Of a stretch of DNA of 64,000 nt, positions 60,473 through 64,000 are shown in pieces (the first letter of the stretch is position 1; each line of letters begins with the position of its first letter). Below the pieces are notes generated by a model. That model was given only the letters and a program-made list of their open reading frames with translations, was not told where the DNA came from and made no database searches. The position numbers and the translations under genes were made by a program. The stretch comes from DASZTV01 sp035550655. Lineage in GTDB: Bacteria; Actinomycetota; Actinomycetes; JAFAQI01. The stretch spans positions 62,001-126,000 of the forward strand of contig DASZOU010000027.1 of the NCBI GenBank assembly GCA_035550655.1, written 5' to 3'.

Positions 60473-60970
60473 ATGAACACGTACAAGCTCCTGGTCAACC
60501 AGACGAGGCGCCATCCGACCGCGGTGAGCCTCGACGCCATCGGCCCCTCGCTAGCTGAGATGGTCAGCGGTGCTGTTGTGCGCGGCGTCTCCTCACGCCA
60601 TCTCGGCTACTTCGAGATCGACATTCGACTTGACGGGTATGAGCACAACGAGGCAATGGACAGACTTACGCAGGAGCTGTTGCGGCTCGGCGTCGCGGTC
60701 GTGTCAGCCGAGATCAGCGAGTGGGCGAACGACGAAGCTGAGTGGGCGGTTGCGGGCATGTTGGGCGGTGGCGCGATCGGTTCTGCAGGTCAGCTGCTCG
60801 GCGCTCTCGCCGGTGCGGCCGCAGGAGCCTTCGTCGGCTCGATGATCGGCAGCACCCGCTTCCACATCGTCACGACGTACGACGCGACGCGTAGCCGCCC
60901 GTGGGGTGACTGGCGGATCGTGCGACGTCCCACGTATCCCGAACTTGGCGGAGAAGTCCAGACCGGCTAG
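60473..60970 (+). CDS. Glycine-zipper membrane protein of unknown function
   Basis: The 165-aa product has an N-terminal alpha/beta domain (residues 1-90; ARRHPTAVSLDAI-like start, GYFEIDIRLDGYEHNEAMDR). One Gly/Ala-rich hydrophobic stretch follows, beginning GMLGGGAIGSAGQLLGALAG and continuing AAAGAFVGSMIG (95-126), a glycine zipper that could oligomerise in a membrane. A short beta tail (FHIVTTYDATRSRPWGDWRI) follows. It is divergent from a membrane-linked XRE regulator, and AACTGTAC repeats lie between. Pore-like or sensor roles are possible. No family was recognised. Confidence 0.65.
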   Translation: MNTYKLLVNQTRRHPTAVSLDAIGPSLAEMVSGAVVRGVSSRHLGYFEIDIRLDGYEHNEAMDRLTQELLRLGVAVVSAEISEWANDEAEWAVAGMLGGGAIGSAGQLLGALAGAAAGAFVGSMIGSTRFHIVTTYDATRSRPWGDWRIVRRPTYPELGGEVQTG

Positions 60971-61041
60971 CCGAATCCGGCGTTATCCCGTAACGGCTGA
61001 CACGCGCTTCCATCCACTACTTCGCAGCAACCGCAACCGCG

Positions 61042-61065
61042 CGGACATCGCGTGGTCCAGACCCT
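61042..61065 (+). repeat. 24-bp direct repeat, copy 1
   Basis: This copy matches 61881-61904 at 23 of 24 positions and contains GTGGTCCAGACCCT. It ends 68 bp before the DIP1984-like gene. Within it GGTC-CA-GACC is a short dyad. Confidence 0.75.
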
Positions 61066-61133
61066 CTGTCAGCCTCCCTATCCGACTCGATCGCACTCGA
61101 TCAGCGAGTCCGCCGGTCCACGGAGGTGAAGCG

Positions 61134-61601
61134 ATGATTCTCGCGGAGGCGCTCGCGCGAAGGTCAGACACGATGAAACACCTTGAACAGCTACGCGCCC
61201 GGATCTTCATGAACATCAGCCACCTCGAAGGCGACATCCCGCAGGAAGAGCCCCTGGAGATGCTCAACGAGGCCGATGCGCTCGCGGAGGAGCTCGAGGA
61301 CTGGATCCGGCGGATCAATCGAACGAACGCATCGACGCAGCTCGATGACGAGATGTCGTTGACCGACGCACTCGCTCGGCGCGATGCGCTTCGGCTTCGC
61401 CACTCGCTGTGGTCAGGTGCCGCCGATCACGCGGCGAGCGACCCGTCCTTGCAGTATCGGAACTCCCGCGATGATCTTCGTCTGGTTGCCTCGATGCCGG
61501 TGCCAGCTCTTCGACGGGTGGCGGAAGACCTGGCGCGGGAGATCCGGACACTGGATCTGCGGATCCAGTCGGTGAACTGGAGAACGGAGCTGATCGACTA
61601 G
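61134..61601 (+). CDS. DIP1984 family (septicolysin-like) protein
   Basis: The 155-aa product starts at an ATG with GGAGGTGA 7 nt upstream. It is almost wholly helical: ILAEALARRSDTMKHLEQLR, NISHLEGDIPQEEPLEMLNE, then DEMSLTDALARRDALRLRHS and VAEDLAREIRTLDLRIQSVN. The pattern ALARRxDxxxxLexLRxRI is that of the DIP1984 family. Some members are called septicolysins, but their function is not settled. It is flanked by two 24-bp repeats, which may mark a shared regulatory element or a small cassette. Confidence 0.8.
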   Translation: MILAEALARRSDTMKHLEQLRARIFMNISHLEGDIPQEEPLEMLNEADALAEELEDWIRRINRTNASTQLDDEMSLTDALARRDALRLRHSLWSGAADHAASDPSLQYRNSRDDLRLVASMPVPALRRVAEDLAREIRTLDLRIQSVNWRTELID

Positions 61602-61950
61602 ACGTGATCAGTTGTCACGGCGGGCGGGAGTCGGTAGCCGGCAGCGATGATGTGAACACCACCCGTCCGGGTCTTGGCTCCGACAACGCGTTTCATCCGG
61701 TGAGCGCGGCGGGCAGCGCACCTTCTTGCGGGTATCCGTGACAGGGCAGCCCCGCATTTCGCACCGGCGACGCGTGAGCGCTTATCGCGCACGACCAGGT
61801 GTTGGCGTCACTTCCGGTGAGGGCGGGTTCGGGGAGCTCCCGGCATCGAAATCGCGTGGCGGCCTGGCACGCGATGACCTCGGACATCCCGTGGTCCAGA
61901 CCCTACGAGACGCTGCGCGGCTGTCTTTCGCCGCGACCGAGGAGCGCCCG
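61602..61950 (+). other. Intergenic region without a clear gene
   Basis: The 349 bp between two plus-strand genes show no convincing start and codon pattern. The only marked element is the second 24-bp repeat (61881-61904), 46 bp before the next start codon. A GAGGAG ribosome binding site stands at 61939-61944. Confidence 0.4.
61881..61904 (+). repeat. 24-bp direct repeat, copy 2
   Basis: This second copy differs from 61042-61065 at one position and lies 46 bp before the winged-helix/nucleotidyltransferase-like gene. The two copies are 839 bp apart, both in the same orientation relative to a downstream start. Confidence 0.75.
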
Positions 61951-62652
61951 ATGACCGACAACCCGTCCACACCCGGCACCACCCCATGGGGTGTGCAGCT
62001 ACCCGACCCGGCCACCGAGGCCGGCGCCTCGACGCCGGCGTTGCTGTTCCCGATCTTCCGCAGTGAAGCCCAGGCCCGCATCCTCGCTGAGCTGTACGCC
62101 GAGGCCGACCCGAAGCGGGAGCACAGCCTGCACTCGCTGTGCTTGTGGACCAACGTGCTACCGGACACCGTCTATCGCGAGGTCGCGGAGCTGGTGGAGG
62201 CGGGTCTGCTGTTCCTGCGCGAGGACTGGCCGATGCGTTACGTGCGGATCGTCCAGCATGAGGGGCTTGACGCGCTGGCCGAGGTGATCACCACCAGCTA
62301 TGGCGTGAAGCCGCTGCTCGAACGCGGCCTGTACGGCATGCCCGGCGTGGAGCGGGCGCTGCTTCACGGACCATGGGCGATCCGCTACAGCGGGATCCGC
62401 GGGTCCCGTGCCCACGAGGTCGACCTGCTCATCGTCGGCCGGCCCGACCCGAGTGACGTGTACCGACTCGTCGACGAGGTGGAACGCAAGTCACGGACGC
62501 TTATCAGCCCGGTGATCTTGACCCCAGAGGTGTGGGACGCAGCCGCCGAGCCGTTCACGCAGACCATCAAGTCCAGCCCGCACGTACGACTGCTGGTGCT
62601 AGGACTGCCGTCGGAACCAGACGATGCCGACGAGGGCGGCGATCGCTCCTAG
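61951..62652 (+). CDS. Winged-helix regulator with nucleotidyltransferase-like domain
   Basis: The 233-aa protein begins at ATG 61951 after GAGGAG. A winged helix follows (FRSEAQARILAELYAEADP, HSLHSLCLWTNVLPDTVYRE, VAELVEAGLLFLREDWPMRY). Residues 125-215 look like a MNT-type nucleotidyltransferase fold (GPWAIRYSGIRGSRAHEVDL, LIVGRPDPSDVYRLVDEVER). The usual GSxARG catalytic loop is reduced to SGIRGSRAHEVD. Such proteins are often antitoxin-like regulators of mobile elements. An HNH or toxin partner is not visible. The second 24-bp repeat lies just upstream. Confidence 0.75.
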   Translation: MTDNPSTPGTTPWGVQLPDPATEAGASTPALLFPIFRSEAQARILAELYAEADPKREHSLHSLCLWTNVLPDTVYREVAELVEAGLLFLREDWPMRYVRIVQHEGLDALAEVITTSYGVKPLLERGLYGMPGVERALLHGPWAIRYSGIRGSRAHEVDLLIVGRPDPSDVYRLVDEVERKSRTLISPVILTPEVWDAAAEPFTQTIKSSPHVRLLVLGLPSEPDDADEGGDRS

Positions 62653-62725
62653 CCCCGTGCACACCAGCGCATCTCGCCGCCGACGATCACTTGTCCTGCC
62701 GGCACGTCCGAGGAAGCATCCATTC

Positions 62726-63523
62726 GTGTCCGCGAACAATGAGCGCTGCGTCTACCTCTACCGGTCCACCCGTGACCAAAGGATCCGGTACGTCGGGCGC
62801 GGCGCTAGTCCCGCTCGCGCGGTCGGACACACTGGAGGAACCCACAATCCAGGGTTGGCGCGACTCATCGAAAGCGGCGCCTACACGATCGAGATCGCTG
62901 GGCCCTACACGTCGGCACGAGACGCAGCCCTTGTAGAAGCTGCCCTGCTCTCGGCCTTGCGCCTCAAGACGGCTGATGCTGACCTGACTAACCGTGTCGC
63001 TGGCGACGGGCCGCGTTTTCGGCCACTCGGGGTGCCCCACAACTTTGCGGATCGCCTCGCTCTGCCGCCGCTGTCGGTTAGCGAGATAGGACGCATCACC
63101 GGGGGAGCACTGCTGGTCCGAAACAGTTTCGGCAACGACCTAGAGCCGGGACGCCCCCGACTCGACCCGGTGAATCCCCAAGACAGCATCGTGCGCGAGA
63201 ACATTCGCCGGTACTGGTTGCTTGAACCGGTGAGGCCTGGATGGATCGCGCGGCCGGCCTCTGCTCCAAGAGTCCTCATCGGTGCGGCGGGTCCCCCCAC
63301 CCACCGCTACATCGCCGGCGCCGCACTCATCGACATCAAACGTCTCGCCACGACGCCGGACCGAGAAGTGCCTCTAATCAAGGACGAGTCCGCCGACCTC
63401 GACGCATGCAAACTACGGGGACGGCTCATTTTCGACCTGCGCTTCGACCAGGGCCGTCAGAGTCACTTCATCTGGGTGGACGGCAGAGGCGTCAGGCGCT
63501 ACGACAAGGTACGACCCCGCTGA
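62726..63523 (+). CDS. GIY-YIG-like nuclease domain protein
   Basis: The 265-aa protein from GTG 62726 has an N-terminal GIY-YIG-like domain: RCVYLYRSTRDQRIRYVGRG gives the paired VYLY and RYVG strands, ARAVGHTGG holds a basic residue after them, and ALVEAALLSALR holds the metal-binding Glu. The remaining 170 aa have a beta-rich unknown domain (GGALLVRNSFGNDLEPGRP, RLIFDLRFDQGRQSHFIWVD). Such proteins occur in restriction, homing and defence loci. The first residue is uncertain because the next upstream starts lack a ribosome binding site. Confidence 0.7.
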   Translation: MSANNERCVYLYRSTRDQRIRYVGRGASPARAVGHTGGTHNPGLARLIESGAYTIEIAGPYTSARDAALVEAALLSALRLKTADADLTNRVAGDGPRFRPLGVPHNFADRLALPPLSVSEIGRITGGALLVRNSFGNDLEPGRPRLDPVNPQDSIVRENIRRYWLLEPVRPGWIARPASAPRVLIGAAGPPTHRYIAGAALIDIKRLATTPDREVPLIKDESADLDACKLRGRLIFDLRFDQGRQSHFIWVDGRGVRRYDKVRPR

Positions 63524-63679
63524 TGTCCCGGACAGAATCCGTCCATCCTCACTCGCGGGTTCGGATAGCACCCTTACGTCAAAAAGGGCGCTCCTACCAA
63601 CGATGACAAACAACGGCTCGAACCGTGTAGTGCTCGATGTCGACGCGGAACACAAGGAGCGGCGTCCGCGGCATCGGGC

Positions 63680-64000
63680 TCAACACAGGAGATGGCGATC
63701 GGTATCAGCAAGGACGGCGGCGAGGGTCCCGCCGCAAACACGGCAGCGGCGCGCAGGGGCAATCGGGTGCTTCACTTTCGCAGGCGCGCGAAGCCGTCTC
63801 TCGCGGACCTTCATGGCGTCGAGCTGCTCCTCGCGTTCACGGCGCCGGGCATCCTGTGCTTCTCGTTCACGCTGCTCGGCCTCCCGGCGCAGACGAAGTG
63901 CCTCGCCTTGTTCGGCCCATCGCCGTTGTCGTTCCTCGGCGTCTCGACTGCGGATCTCACGTGCGGCTTGTAGATCGGGGGTAATGACCTCGACGTAGTC
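63680..64000 (-). CDS. Coiled-coil protein with C-terminal zinc finger (5' end outside the window)
   Basis: The minus-strand frame is open from the window edge at 64000 to a TGA at 63680-63682 (106 codons seen). It reads DYVEVITPDLQAAREIRSRD, then a long Arg/Glu-rich helix (ERQRRWAEQGEALRLRREAE, QREREAQDARRREREEQLDA). It ends RRCRVCGGTLAAVL, then DTDRHLLC at the C-terminus. The CxxC plus HxxC pattern is a likely zinc finger. The charged-helix bias explains why spurious frames are open on the plus strand here. The function is unknown. Confidence 0.7.
   Translation of the reverse strand, partial: DYVEVITPDLQAAREIRSRDAEERQRRWAEQGEALRLRREAEQREREAQDARRREREEQLDAMKVRERRLRAPAKVKHPIAPARRCRVCGGTLAAVLADTDRHLLC

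Noticed and set aside
63603..63998. Plus-strand frames near the right edge
   Set aside because: The minus-strand frame has a charged coiled coil and zinc-finger ending; the plus frames are Arg/Ser-rich shadows.
1..64000. tRNA, rRNA, CRISPR or IS elements
   Set aside because: No cloverleaf, rRNA core sequence, regularly spaced identical repeats or transposase domain was found on either strand by reading.

Overview
The window is high-GC DNA with strong G/C preference at third codon positions, many GTG starts, several apparently leaderless genes (a TANNNT -10 box 6-7 nt before the start codon) and typical actinobacterial families: ergothioneine genes, an F420-type LLM oxidoreductase, a HelD/HelR helicase, P450 plus [3Fe-4S] ferredoxin, and TesB. 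It is a chromosomal segment of an actinomycete. A Frankiales/Jatrophihabitans-like origin is only a guess. No rRNA, tRNA, transposase or CRISPR array was seen.

Positions 1-46000 look like core or metabolic chromosome. In order they hold a truncated secreted esterase; egtB-egtD; a 14-TM exporter convergent with a large secreted Asp-box protein; small secreted proteins; an amidohydrolase; a SIMPL protein; a ferredoxin and its reductase; an S9 peptidase; a HelR-like RNA polymerase-recycling helicase; an acyl-CoA dehydrogenase with paired operator-like sites; a branched-chain keto-acid dehydrogenase operon (bkdABC); an NfeD-SPFH pair; an LLM oxidoreductase with an overlapping thioesterase-like gene; an MFS pump; a glycosyltransferase-methyltransferase-toroid operon; a cupredoxin-multicopper oxidase fusion, a beta-helix protein and TesB; then a long minus-strand run (acyl-CoA ligase, ABC exporter, ferredoxin, P450, MFS pump); and a phosphoribosyltransferase.

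From about 46 kb to the end the character changes. Codon use is less extreme, genes are short and divergent, palindromic operators are frequent, and the families are those of defence or mobile islands. Four units stand out. (1) A reverse transcriptase carries its own N-terminal excisionase-type HTH and faces a 47-aa basic protein across a 14-bp-arm palindrome. (2) A 1,146-aa zinc-ribbon/helical-repeat/CHAT protease is translationally coupled to a 185-aa protein with one hydrophobic segment, with a divergent unknown gene beside it. (3) An AbiEi-like antitoxin overlaps a 39-bp near-palindrome and faces a leaderless 55-aa ORF. (4) A complete ubiquitin-like conjugation operon (two-domain Ubl, cysteine-less E2-like protein, JAB peptidase, E1/ThiF) is divergent from an XRE regulator, a small acidic protein and a C39/papain-like peptidase; its two promoters share overlapping -35 boxes inside an inverted repeat.

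The last 5 kb contain a membrane-linked XRE regulator divergent from a glycine-zipper protein across AACTGTAC repeats, a DIP1984-family gene flanked by 24-bp repeats, a winged-helix/nucleotidyltransferase-like protein, a GIY-YIG-like nuclease and the 3' part of a coiled-coil zinc-finger gene.
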